From Deltaproteobacteria bacterium (GTDB taxonomy: Bacteria; Myxococcota_C; UBA6777), in contig SBHC01000018.1 of NCBI GenBank assembly GCA_006226375.1, forward strand, positions 1 through 64,000: a stretch of 64,000 nt of DNA. The letters run 5' to 3'. The position numbers and the translations under genes were made by a program. Below, piece after piece: positions 55,801-63,587 of this stretch. Every line of letters begins with the position of its first letter. Position 1 is the first letter of the stretch. Under the pieces are notes generated by a model. That model saw nothing but the letters and a program-made list of their open reading frames with translations. It searched no databases and was not told the DNA's origin.

Positions 55801-58006
55801 AGGGACAGGCGTTACCGCACGCGCCGCAGTTTTTGCGGTCGACGAGAAGATCGAGACAGGTGCCGTTGCAGTCCGTGGTTCCAGGCAGACACTGGCAGGT
55901 GCTTACCACACATTTCTTACCGCCCTGACACTGCACACCGCATTGCCCACAGTTGCCATCGTTGGACTTGGTATCCACGCAGATGCCGGAGCAGTTGGTT
56001 GGGGTGACGGCAGGGCAGCTCAGCGCACATTGACCCTTCACACAAACCTGACCGGAGGGGCAGGCGTTGGCGCAGGAGCCACAGTTGGCGCGGTCGTTCT
56101 GCAGATCGACGCACTTTCCAGAGCAGTCGGTTTGGCCGGAGACACAGGTGACTTTGCAAGAGCCTCCCGAACATACTTCACCGGAGTTACAGACGTTGCC
56201 GCACGCGCCGCAGTTTTGGTTGTCGGTTTTGACGTTCACACAGGAGCCCGAGCAATCGGTGAGACCCGACTGGCATGACAACACACATTTGCCTTGGGAG
56301 CAGACCTGACCGGAGACACACGCCGTACCGCACGCGCCGCAGTGTGCGCGGTCGGATTGGGTGTCGACGCAGGAGCCACCGCAGTTGGTTTCACCTTTGA
56401 GGCAAGACACTTGGCACTTTCCGGTGGAGCAAACCTGACCGGAGGCACAGGCGGCGCCACATTTTCCACAGTGAGCGCGATCTTGTTGAACGTTCACACA
56501 GTTGCCGCCGCAGTTGGTTTGTCCAGCAGGGCAGCTTACTTCGCACTTTCCGTTGGAGCAGACCTGACCGGAGGGGCAGGCTTTGGCGCACGCGCCGCAG
56601 TGGGAGCGGTCGGATTGGGTGTCCACACAGGAGCCGCCGCAGTTGGTCTGACCTTTCACACAGGAAATTTCGCAGACGCCGTTGGTGCAAACCTGACCGG
56701 AAGCGCAAGCAGTTCCACACTTGCCGCAGTGAGCGCGGTCGGACTGAATGTCGACGCAGTTGCCGCCGCAGTTGGTTTGTCCGGCAGGGCAGCTTACTTC
56801 ACACGTACCTGATGCACAGACAAAGCCGTCTTTGCAAGCTTCGCCACATTTGCCGCAGTGCTTGCGGTCGGATTGGGTGTCTACGCAGGTTCCGCTGCAG
56901 TTGGTCTGGCCTTTGGGGCAAGAGATCTCACACTTTCCGTTGGCGCACACTTGGCCGGAGGGGCAGTTGTTTCCACAAGAGCCGCAGTGCTCGCGGTCGT
57001 TTTGGGGGTTAATGCATTTGCTATCACAGACAATCTGACCGGCCAAGCACGAGATGACGCACTGGCCGCTTTTGCAAATCTCACCGTCTTTGCAAGCATT
57101 TTCGCAGGTTCCACAGTGGGTGCGGTCGGCCTGAAGGTCATAACAGGCGCCCTTGCATTCGGTTTGTCCGTTGGGACAGTTGATCGCGCATGCTCCGTTG
57201 CCGCACACTTCACCTTGCTTGCATTGGGTTCCACAGGTCCCACAGTTCTCTCGGTCGTTGCTGGTGTTGACACAGACGTCGTTGCAGTCTGTTTGGCCTT
57301 TCGGGCACTTGGCCTGCACACACTTGCCCTGGTCACAGTAGTGTTGGCGAGGACAATCTTTGATCTCTGTACCAAACTCGAAGCAACCGCGAGCGTTCTT
57401 TTCACAAACCTTGTATTGACCGGGGATGGTTGTCGCCTGGGTGGTACACTCGTAGTCACCTTCGGTGCACTGGGTGTCGGGGCAGTCAGGCACACATTTG
57501 TTCTCTTCACATTTTTCAAAGTCTTTGCAAATGGCCCATCCTTCACACTCGCTCCACACGCCGCCTTTGCAGGTCTGGGTGCCTTTGATGCAGGCTTTGC
57601 TGTCTGCGGGCAAGCAACCTTGTGAAGAACCTGGAGAGCACTGCATGCACTTGTTGTCTACACACGATGGTGTGTCGGGGTTTTTGCAGTCTTCGTTCTG
57701 CAAGCACTCCACACAGCCTCCTGCCCCGTTGCACTTTTTGCCTTCGGGGCAGTCTTTGTCTGTGCCACAAACACATTTGTTGTCTTCTGTGCACTTCTTC
57801 GTAGGGCTGGTGTCGCCCTGGCAGTGAACATCCTTTAAGCAAGGAACACAGCGTCCTTTGGATGAACTGTTGTCCAATAGACAGCGTTCGGGACAGTTTT
57901 CGCACCCTGGGATGGAGACGGCTACTTCTCCTCCACATCCCAAAGACACGAGCATTCCCAGTGCGCACAAACACGCAAAGAGTCTCATGGCGGGCTTTAG
58001 CATCAT
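52850..58006 (-). CDS. Giant surface lipoprotein with about 31 tandem cysteine modules
   Basis: 1718 residues, ATG 58006 with GGAG eight bases upstream. Lipoprotein signal ends at Cys24 (MLVSLGC). After an irregular Cys-rich head (~25-230) I count about 31 consecutive modules of ~43-46 residues with the core NCGxCGxxC and C..G.t.CsG.CvD.qtd. The last ~165 residues are Cys-free and beta-rich (FWFRAPTNFVITGLRVP, ISISSGQYIGILGARG), perhaps a jelly-roll-like cap that would sit at the distal tip. The same module type is found in the head of the paralogue pair at 35906-43847. Hundreds of cysteines imply extensive disulfide formation. No enzyme domain seen. Confidence 0.92.
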   Translation of the reverse strand: MMLKPAMRLFACLCALGMLVSLGCGGEVAVSIPGCENCPERCLLDNSSSKGRCVPCLKDVHCQGDTSPTKKCTEDNKCVCGTDKDCPEGKKCNGAGGCVECLQNEDCKNPDTPSCVDNKCMQCSPGSSQGCLPADSKACIKGTQTCKGGVWSECEGWAICKDFEKCEENKCVPDCPDTQCTEGDYECTTQATTIPGQYKVCEKNARGCFEFGTEIKDCPRQHYCDQGKCVQAKCPKGQTDCNDVCVNTSNDRENCGTCGTQCKQGEVCGNGACAINCPNGQTECKGACYDLQADRTHCGTCENACKDGEICKSGQCVISCLAGQIVCDSKCINPQNDREHCGSCGNNCPSGQVCANGKCEISCPKGQTNCSGTCVDTQSDRKHCGKCGEACKDGFVCASGTCEVSCPAGQTNCGGNCVDIQSDRAHCGKCGTACASGQVCTNGVCEISCVKGQTNCGGSCVDTQSDRSHCGACAKACPSGQVCSNGKCEVSCPAGQTNCGGNCVNVQQDRAHCGKCGAACASGQVCSTGKCQVSCLKGETNCGGSCVDTQSDRAHCGACGTACVSGQVCSQGKCVLSCQSGLTDCSGSCVNVKTDNQNCGACGNVCNSGEVCSGGSCKVTCVSGQTDCSGKCVDLQNDRANCGSCANACPSGQVCVKGQCALSCPAVTPTNCSGICVDTKSNDGNCGQCGVQCQGGKKCVVSTCQCLPGTTDCNGTCLDLLVDRKNCGACGNACPSGQVCSNGKCELTCQSGLTNCSGVCVNLKTDNSHCGKCGTACATGQVCSSGSCQLSCQSGLNICAGKCVDLQSDNANCGKCGTRCSSGQVCSAGTCQLSCQSGLSNCNGVCVNLKTDNSHCGKCGTKCAAGLVCANGACLLSCQAGLNVCSGKCVDLQTDNANCGACGKKCASGQLCSGGQCVTSCPSGTPTVCSGSCVNTKTDNNNCGKCGTQCKGGTVCNNGACACPSGQILCGGVCYNPKTDRNHCGKCNTACQSGEVCSNGTCQLSCPSITPTNCSGICVDTKSNNGNCGRCGVQCQGGKQCVVGICQCLPGFIDCNGTCINPKTDRLNCGKCGTKCASGQLCDNGACSISCPATTPTVCAGGCVNTKTDNNNCGQCGKKCAGGTVCTNGACSCPSGQNLCSGVCVNLQSNQANCGTCGKACATGQVCSNGKCQVSCPSGTPTVCSGGCVNTQNDSNNCGGCGKKCGGGTFCEKGACVCTTDRKLCSGKCIDPLTDRNNCGTCGKACAVGQRCESGKCVITCPSGTPTNCSGQCVNTQTDRSNCGGCGNVCKSGEICSNSKCVLSCQTGLTNCSNVCVNTKTDSGNCGKCGTKCPIGGACSNGACQCPSGESNCSGTCIDLKTSVQNCGACGRTCASGLICTNGACGCTSGLTVCSNVCINIKTDNNNCGACGRKCAAGQVCSNGTCLLSCQSGLTKCGNSCVDLKTNPSFCGSCSTKCSSGQVCLNGACRAVCSSGQATCNNTCVNINTDTNNCGGCGRKCGTGFLCSGGNCVCPSGQTNCSGTCRNLKTDVNNCGSCGKKCSSGQICSNGACINNIQDLSIPPYRSTFSSSSLTRGFWFRAPTNFVITGLRVPTDVGTEPQTIAVLRMSSAPPTYSATTTSHTVLFYRRGVSGTGFISVNISISSGQYIGILGARGTSTMKNSYSSVSGNFTSKIKGINVTLGRFLTQQNIYTRGNVNGLPVSQENGTISRIEVKYR

Positions 58007-58440
58007 GCTTGTTTCTCCAGTATCATTTTTGGATTGTTACACACAAACGAAGCCTCATTGTTGAATCAGCGAAAAGGAAAATCGTGTACCTTTCACTGCA
58101 GATAATTCACAAAACGGCGAGTTTGCTAAACTAAAATGAGCGTAGCATTGGCAGGCGAAGCAGGTCAAGCTATTCTCGAAAGGAATGTCTGGAAAGTCAT
58201 AGTGTTAACCGGTACATTTGTCTCAGCTTTTTTTGAAGTGAACCAAGTTCGCTCTAGCACCCGGTTTGTCCCGGTTGGCTGATACATGTTCTAGTTTCGG
58301 AGCATTGGACGCTTGGGGTCGTTGTGGTATAGAACCGTTCAAGAAACAACGTGTGTAACGTTCCTGCCTTTCTTGCGGATGGGTCAGACGAAAGGCGTCT
58401 GGATTCGCAACTTAACATTCAATACACAAGGTAACATCCG
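58007..58440. other. Intergenic region with no visible gene
   Basis: 434 bases between the divergent giant lipoprotein and desaturase genes. Contains promoters by necessity, but I find no confident -35/-10 pair, terminator or conserved structure. A CCCGGTT heptamer occurs twice near 58260. Confidence 0.45.
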
Positions 58441-59271
58441 ATGCAGCTCTTTCGTTACAAGGAAGACCGACTTCCTGTCGCTATTTTTGTTGCTTACTTT
58501 GCTCTCGATGTGACCCTCTTTTTTACGGTAAACTCGCTTTGGTTTTTGATCCTTTGGTATGCCATTGGAATCGTTCCCAAAGCCTGCATTGCTGCCTGGA
58601 ACCATCATCACCAACATGTGATGACATTTAAGCCGGCCATTCTCAACCGAATGCTGGAAATTGTGTACACCTTCCACACAGGGATTGCGGGTTTCACGTG
58701 GGTGCTTCATCACGTGGTGGGGCACCATCTTCACTACCTGGATCAGACCAAGGATGAGTCCCGGTGGAAGCGCCTCGACGGCTCAAAAATGGGCATGATT
58801 GAGTACAGCCTCAGCGTCGCTGTTACGTCCTATTGGCGAGCGTTTCTGGCGGGGCGACGCTACAAAAAATACCTCCTCGGCTTTTTTATGATGGTGCTGA
58901 TCCCGCTAACAATGTTGGTCGCTGCGTTTTGGTACAACTGGCTCAACGCGTTGTTCATCTTTCTTCTGCCCATGCTGACTGCGCTGTACTTCACAGCCCA
59001 GGCCACCTACCAACACCACAGCGGGCTCGACACCGACAACGAGTACGAGGCTTCCTACAACATCCTTCACCCTGTGTACAACATTTGCACCGGCAACCTG
59101 GGATACCACACAGCGCACCATGTCAAAATGGGGATTCACTGGTCTCGTTTGCCAGAGTTTCACGCTTCCATCGCAGACAAGATTCCACCCAAGCTCTACA
59201 TCACACCCGGCTTTCCTTGGAACCTTTTCCCCAACACACAACCTGAAGGTGCCTCTGTTTCTGGAGCTTGA
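58441..59271 (+). CDS. Fatty acid desaturase-like membrane di-iron protein
   Basis: 276 residues with about four TM segments and the three histidine boxes of membrane desaturases: NHHHQH near residue 56, HHVVGHH near residue 84, and GYHTAHH near residue 222. Such enzymes use a di-iron centre and O2 to modify acyl chains or related lipids, or in the wider family hydroxylate carotenoids or sterols. AAGGT lies 9 bases before ATG 58441. Electron-donor genes are not adjacent. Exact substrate unknown. Confidence 0.88.
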   Translation: MQLFRYKEDRLPVAIFVAYFALDVTLFFTVNSLWFLILWYAIGIVPKACIAAWNHHHQHVMTFKPAILNRMLEIVYTFHTGIAGFTWVLHHVVGHHLHYLDQTKDESRWKRLDGSKMGMIEYSLSVAVTSYWRAFLAGRRYKKYLLGFFMMVLIPLTMLVAAFWYNWLNALFIFLLPMLTALYFTAQATYQHHSGLDTDNEYEASYNILHPVYNICTGNLGYHTAHHVKMGIHWSRLPEFHASIADKIPPKLYITPGFPWNLFPNTQPEGASVSGA

Positions 59272-59617
59272 TTCTAACCCCTGAAAACCTTCTGTGAAAA
59301 TGGTCTCTCCTCTCTTTCCTTTCTCTTTTTGTCTTCCTTTCCCAAACACATTGATGAGTAGGAATAGTTCCTGGTTCCATCTTGTTGAGGGGCGAGTCTT
59401 TGGCTTGCTCGTTTTCGAAAATCCTGCCTATTGTCCTTCTCTCTCCCTAGAAAAATAAATACTTGACTTTGTCATAACGGAATAATATTAATTGGTGTAT
59501 ATGTGCAAACATTTGAACATATTATGTGAGAGTGTTTTTTAGTTCTGGCGATCAACGCTGCGAGGTGCGTGTTGAGGGCTACAATCGACCACACATTGTG
59601 GCAAAAGGAGAGCGAGA
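59272..59617. promoter_or_regulatory. Intergenic region with probable sulP promoter and operator-like repeat
   Basis: 346 bases. A -35-like TTGACT at 59463-59468 with a TATTAA -10 at 59486-59491 (17-base spacer) fits a sigma70-type promoter. It is followed by the imperfect inverted repeat TATATGTGCAAA-CA-TTTGAACATATT (59498-59523, 10 of 12 positions pair), overlapping the expected transcription start. The right arm contains AACATATT, identical to each half of the arsR operator at 61815-61832. Confidence 0.5.
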
Positions 59618-61231
59618 ATGGACCAACAGAAGCAAGCTGATTCGGGCGGGAAGAAGGACGGAGTCAAGATTAACTGGACTCGGGAGTTTATGGCTTCGGC
59701 TGTGGTCTTTCTGGTTGCTCTTCCTCTTTGTATGGGGATCGCCATTGCATCAGGTGTTCCGCCTGCGCTGGGCTTGATCTCTGGGATCATCGGGGGTCTT
59801 GTCGTTGGCTCTCTGGCTGGAGCGCCGTTGCAGGTCAGCGGTCCGGCAGCGGGTCTTGCCGTTATCGTTTTTGAACTTGTTAAGAAACATGGCCTCCCCA
59901 CGTTGGGGGTTATTGTGTTGGTGGCTGGACTGATTCAGTTGGTCGCTGGCTATTTTAAGCTTGGGCGTTGGTTTCGTGCAGTCTCTCCTGCTGTCATCCA
60001 TGGGATGTTGGCTGGTATTGGTGTGTTGATTTTTGGCTCTCAGTTCCACGTGATGGTGGACGACAAGCCTCGCGGCAGTGGACTTGCAAACCTCATCTCC
60101 ATCCCCGAATCGATCTACAAAGGGATCTTTCCTTTGGATGGTAGCGTCCATCACCTGGCGGCCGCCATTGGTATTCTGACCATTGTGACATTGGTGCTTT
60201 GGAACTTGTTCAAGCCCAAAAAACTTTCTCTCCTCCCGGCTCCACTTCTCGCTGTTACAGTCGCAACCGTTGCGACGGTCAGCTTGGGTTGGGGAATCGA
60301 GACCATTCCTGTGCCTGACAACTTGTGGAACGCAGTGAACGTTCCACCTTCTTCGGTGTGGTCCAAGATCCTTGATCCAACCATTCTTTTGGCCGCTGTG
60401 GGTATGGCTGTGGTGGCGAGCGCGGAGAGTCTTCTGTGTGCGACTGCTACCGACCAACTGCACCAAGGGGAGCGCGCCAATTACGACAAAGAGCTTATGG
60501 CGCAAGGCGTTGGAAATATGGTGGCCGGTGGGCTTGGTGCTCTCCCCATCACGGGTGTTATCGTTCGTAGCTCCGCCAACATTGAAGCCGGTGCAACGTC
60601 TCGGGCGTCGGCGATTCTCCACGCGCTCTGGCTGTTGGCCTTTGTGGCTGCGTTGCCCTTCGTTCTTAAGATGATTCCGACTGCTTGCTTGGCTGCTGTC
60701 CTTGTCTACATTGGTTACAAGCTCGTCAACTTCAAGATGATGAAGCAGTTGTGGGACACCAGCCGCAGTGAACTCGGTATTTATCTCGCGACCATCGCCT
60801 GTATCGTAAGCATTGACTTGCTCTCGGGTGTGATGATCGGTGTGGCGCTGTCCGTCATCAAGCTGGTTTACACCTTCTCCCACATCAAGGTCACTGTGTT
60901 GGAAGAAGAAGGCGAAAACCGCTACGACATCTTTGTGGAAGGCGCTGCTACCTTCATTCGTCTCCCCGAGTTGGCAGAAACGCTGGAGCGTTTGCCCCTG
61001 AACGCAGAGCTCCACATTCACGTTGGTCGATTGGCCTACATTGACCATGCTTGCATCGAACTTCTCGACAACTGGGATCAGCAGCTCAAAGACAACGGGG
61101 GTTCTCTTGTTGTCGAGTGGGATGACTTGGAGGCGAGGTTTAAGGGCAAGCCTGCTTTCGCTGGCCGCTTGAAGAACAACGACTCAAGGCAAGACTGGCC
61201 CGAAGACTCAGTTCCTTCCACTGCCAGCTAA
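59618..61231 (+). CDS. SulP-family anion transporter with STAS domain
   Basis: 537 residues. About 11-12 TM segments carry the SulP signatures GVPPALGLISGIIGGLVVG near residue 45, the GPAAGLAVIVFELV helix, and AVVASAESLLCATATDQLHQG near residue 270. The cytoplasmic C-terminal ~90 residues are a STAS domain (FVEGAATFIRLPEL, HVGRLAYIDHACIELLDNW). Family members carry sulfate, bicarbonate or other anions; bicarbonate is plausible but not proven. AAAGGAG precedes the ATG. Convergent with arsR; the promoter carries a possible ArsR-type site. Confidence 0.94.
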   Translation: MDQQKQADSGGKKDGVKINWTREFMASAVVFLVALPLCMGIAIASGVPPALGLISGIIGGLVVGSLAGAPLQVSGPAAGLAVIVFELVKKHGLPTLGVIVLVAGLIQLVAGYFKLGRWFRAVSPAVIHGMLAGIGVLIFGSQFHVMVDDKPRGSGLANLISIPESIYKGIFPLDGSVHHLAAAIGILTIVTLVLWNLFKPKKLSLLPAPLLAVTVATVATVSLGWGIETIPVPDNLWNAVNVPPSSVWSKILDPTILLAAVGMAVVASAESLLCATATDQLHQGERANYDKELMAQGVGNMVAGGLGALPITGVIVRSSANIEAGATSRASAILHALWLLAFVAALPFVLKMIPTACLAAVLVYIGYKLVNFKMMKQLWDTSRSELGIYLATIACIVSIDLLSGVMIGVALSVIKLVYTFSHIKVTVLEEEGENRYDIFVEGAATFIRLPELAETLERLPLNAELHIHVGRLAYIDHACIELLDNWDQQLKDNGGSLVVEWDDLEARFKGKPAFAGRLKNNDSRQDWPEDSVPSTAS

Positions 61232-61301
61232 AACACCTTCGTTCGCTTTCCTTCTGTTCCAGTCTCTCTGTGCATCAAACTTCTTCCATCCCCCTTAAAT
61301 C

Positions 61302-61340
61302 AAAAAAGCGAGACACCTTTTGGGGCAACCTCGCTTCTTT
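61302..61340. terminator. Probable bidirectional terminator between sulP and arsR
   Basis: AAAAAAGCGAG (61302-61312) pairs with CTCGCTTCTTT (61330-61340) around a 17-base loop, with an A run on one side and T-rich tail on the other, so it can act in both directions for the convergent genes. Confidence 0.6.
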
Positions 61341-61396
61341 AAGTTTCTCTGTGGATCCACCAACGCAACATCAATGCGAGGATGAGAAGGCCCTGT

Positions 61397-61774
61397 TTAG
61401 TGAGCTTCTTCTGCAGGTTCTTCGTCGTCCTGCCACAGGTGACGAACTTCTTCTACAGCGTCACGCAATTCATTGCGTTGTTCCAAGCGCTGCATTAGAA
61501 AGTCCAAACCGTGAGAGAGCCATCGAGCAATTTCAGGTTGAAGCAGGCTATAGTAGACGTGTCGTCCTTCTCTTCTGACCTGAACCAAACGATGTGCCCT
61601 CAGCGTCGCTAGCTGTTGGGATACTCGGGAATGGCTGATGCCAAGCGCTTCTTCCAACGCATTAACATCATGTTCTCCATTTCGAAGCTCTTCGATGATT
61701 TGAATCCTGTGTGGATGCGAAAAGACCCGAAACAGATTTGCTAGCTCTTGGGTTACCACGGCTCTTCCTGGCAT
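61397..61774 (-). CDS. ArsR-family winged-helix transcriptional repressor
   Basis: 125 residues from ATG 61774 (a GTG seven codons earlier has no better site). The winged-helix core is intact: FSHPHRIQIIEELRNGEHDVNALEEALGISHSRVSQQLATLRAHRLVQVRREGRHVYY. The metal-binding CxC motif of ArsR/CadC (helix 3) is absent, so the inducer may not be arsenic or cadmium. The acidic/Glu-rich C-terminal helix likely mediates dimerisation. A palindrome 41 bases upstream of the start is its probable operator, suggesting autoregulation. Convergent with sulP. Confidence 0.93.
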   Translation of the reverse strand: MPGRAVVTQELANLFRVFSHPHRIQIIEELRNGEHDVNALEEALGISHSRVSQQLATLRAHRLVQVRREGRHVYYSLLQPEIARWLSHGLDFLMQRLEQRNELRDAVEEVRHLWQDDEEPAEEAH

Positions 61775-61814
61775 GCCACACTCTCTCTTTCTCACTAACT
61801 GATCTGTCTATATC

Positions 61815-61832
61815 AACATATTACAATATGTT
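61815..61832. promoter_or_regulatory. arsR operator palindrome
   Basis: AACATATT and AATATGTT are perfect 8-bp inverted arms around AC, 41-58 bases upstream of the ArsR start in an AT-rich promoter region. The size and symmetry suit a winged-helix dimer. Confidence 0.7.
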
Positions 61833-62068
61833 AATATACATAGATGTCTGGGCATGGCAAGATGGTATCTTAAAAAGATTGGTAAAATGTCGTTCAGTTG
61901 TTCGTCTGAGCTGTATTTGATAGACAAATATGATCTTATTTCAGCAAAATTATTTGGCGAAGATACACAGAAGAGTAGTGTGTGACAAGTAGGAACATTA
62001 TGGAAAAGAAGGAGAGGGAGATGATAGGTCAGTCATTGAAGTGTTAAGACTCGGAATTTAGAAGGCTA
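61833..62068. other. Non-coding AT-rich stretch with no visible gene
   Basis: Lies between the arsR operator and the 49-bp tandem repeats. No reading frame with a ribosome site and no clear structure was seen. Confidence 0.45.
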
Positions 62069-62209
62069 CGGAATACATTCCATGGTTAGAGAGAGATACG
62101 CTTTCCACGCTCCACCACGGAATAAATTCCATGGTTAGAGAGAGATACGCTTCCCACGCTCCACCACGGAATAAATTCCATGGTTAGAGAGAGATACGCT
62201 TTCCACGCT
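62069..62209. repeat. Tandem 49-bp repeat, 2.9 copies, overlapping a gene end
   Basis: Copies begin at 62069, 62118 and 62167 with only a few base differences; the last is partial. Each holds the near-palindrome CCACGGAAT-AA-ATTCCATGG and the sequence that, in copy 3, is the last codons and stop of the gene at 62184-63185. So the 3' end of that gene has been copied twice downstream. Confidence 0.9.
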
Positions 62210-63185
62210 TTTTGTTGCGTTTGATTTGGTAGAGTTGTTCGCAGCCCCAGGCCTGGTAGTCATTGTGAAGAACCTTGCGCATCTTTTGTAGGTAGTCGAT
62301 TTGCATGGTCAGCAAGGACGAGGTGGCCAGAATGAAGAACTCTTGGTTCTGAAGGACCTTTTGTCGTCGGTGTGTGAGAAATTCAAACACCGCGCTCCAG
62401 AACGCTGGCAAGTCGTTGCGACGAAGCAAAGTGCGGCTCTTTTTCCAGAGAGAGCCCAGCTGCTTGTGGCGGGACCGAATGAATGGGTGATCTGGGTGAC
62501 AGCGGTTGCCCATGGGATCGCGCAGCTTGGGAGACGACAAGTAACAAGCGTTCTTCAAGAACGGTCCAGGGTTCAGCTTGAATTGGATGACTTGAAGCAA
62601 CCGAGCCATGTCGTCGTTCAGCTGCAACTGGAATGGCGAAGGTTGTGGGATGTTACCTGTGCCACTGGAAACAAGCTGGTTGGTGAGCTTGAGGCCAACG
62701 GGCATCACCACCTGAAGCCAGGGAATCTTCAACGAACGGGAGAGTCCATACGAGCTCAACGTGAACAGCGCATCCGAGACGATGTAACTGATCCGTGTGA
62801 TCTTTTGTTCGTATTTGTTCTTCTTGTAGGTTTTTTTCAGCAGCGCGATGTAACGCTTGAGTCGCAGGGTTCGCAGATCCAGCGCAACGATTCGGCTTTC
62901 ACGTACGGCCAGAGAGAGTGTCCCTTTGGTATCAGCCAAAGCGCGGGGTTTGGGCTTCTTCAATCGACAAAAGGTGACCAGGTTGTTGCGCAGCTTGTAA
63001 TGACGCTCGCGCTTCTCCTGAAAGAACTTCTTCCACTTCATTCTCAAGCGAGTTGTTGGTTTTTGCTTGATCTTGTTGGTGGGAAGAAAGATGGAGTCCA
63101 TCGGACCAGCGGCTAGCGCCTGACCGTTCGCACCCAAGACAGATGCTGTGATGAAAAACAAAGATGATAGCAGTGTTAGCCTCAT
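62184..63185 (-). CDS. Secreted hypothetical protein, Lys/Arg-rich
   Basis: 333 residues from ATG 63185 (GAGGAG seven bases upstream; an earlier in-frame ATG at 63200 lacks spacing). Signal peptide to about residue 25 (FFITASVLGANGQALAAG). The mature part is highly basic (many Lys/Arg, for example KKTYKKNKYEQK) with a handful of Cys. No domain recognised; the pattern ILATSSLLTMQIDYLQKMRK near the C-terminus looks helical. The last seven codons and stop lie in the 49-bp repeat. It could be a periplasmic or outer-membrane-associated protein. Confidence 0.7.
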   Translation of the reverse strand: MRLTLLSSLFFITASVLGANGQALAAGPMDSIFLPTNKIKQKPTTRLRMKWKKFFQEKRERHYKLRNNLVTFCRLKKPKPRALADTKGTLSLAVRESRIVALDLRTLRLKRYIALLKKTYKKNKYEQKITRISYIVSDALFTLSSYGLSRSLKIPWLQVVMPVGLKLTNQLVSSGTGNIPQPSPFQLQLNDDMARLLQVIQFKLNPGPFLKNACYLSSPKLRDPMGNRCHPDHPFIRSRHKQLGSLWKKSRTLLRRNDLPAFWSAVFEFLTHRRQKVLQNQEFFILATSSLLTMQIDYLQKMRKVLHNDYQAWGCEQLYQIKRNKKRGKRISL

Positions 63186-63587
63186 GGCGATTCTCCTCAA
63201 CTCTACAACTTTTCACTTCCAACCTTAACCATGTTGTTCCAACGAAGCAACCTACCATGCGGTTTGGTCGGGACTCACAACGTATACAAAACAATCGCCT
63301 TGCGAAGAGCAAAGACACACCCCAGTGGAACCCCAAGGGTCTCCCCATTCGCCGTCTGATCGTCGTCTTTTTTTGTTTGTGCATGTTCTTTGTGCGAAGC
63401 ACATGCCGAAATATGTGATTAAGCTAACATAGAACAATTGCAGCGGGTTGAGTGAGAGGAGTGTCGGCTGAACAAACCGGCTTTGAAGGATCTGAGGAAC
63501 AAAGGTCGCACGACGGTGGGGTATGCGTTCCCCAAAGTGTGAACTGGATTCTTCCTCCATTTTTGTCTTGGAATGGAGCGGGTTGGA
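63186..63587. other. Intergenic region with no visible gene
   Basis: 402 bases upstream of the secreted protein and downstream of the minus-strand membrane gene. Short frames on both strands lack ribosome sites and protein-like sequence. No terminator or operator was confidently seen. Confidence 0.45.

Noticed and set aside
59750-61048. 432-codon minus-strand frame
   Set aside because: Shadow of the SulP gene; no protein-like sequence or start signal.
62069-62209. CRISPR array
   Set aside because: Units are directly tandem without spacers and no cas genes are present.
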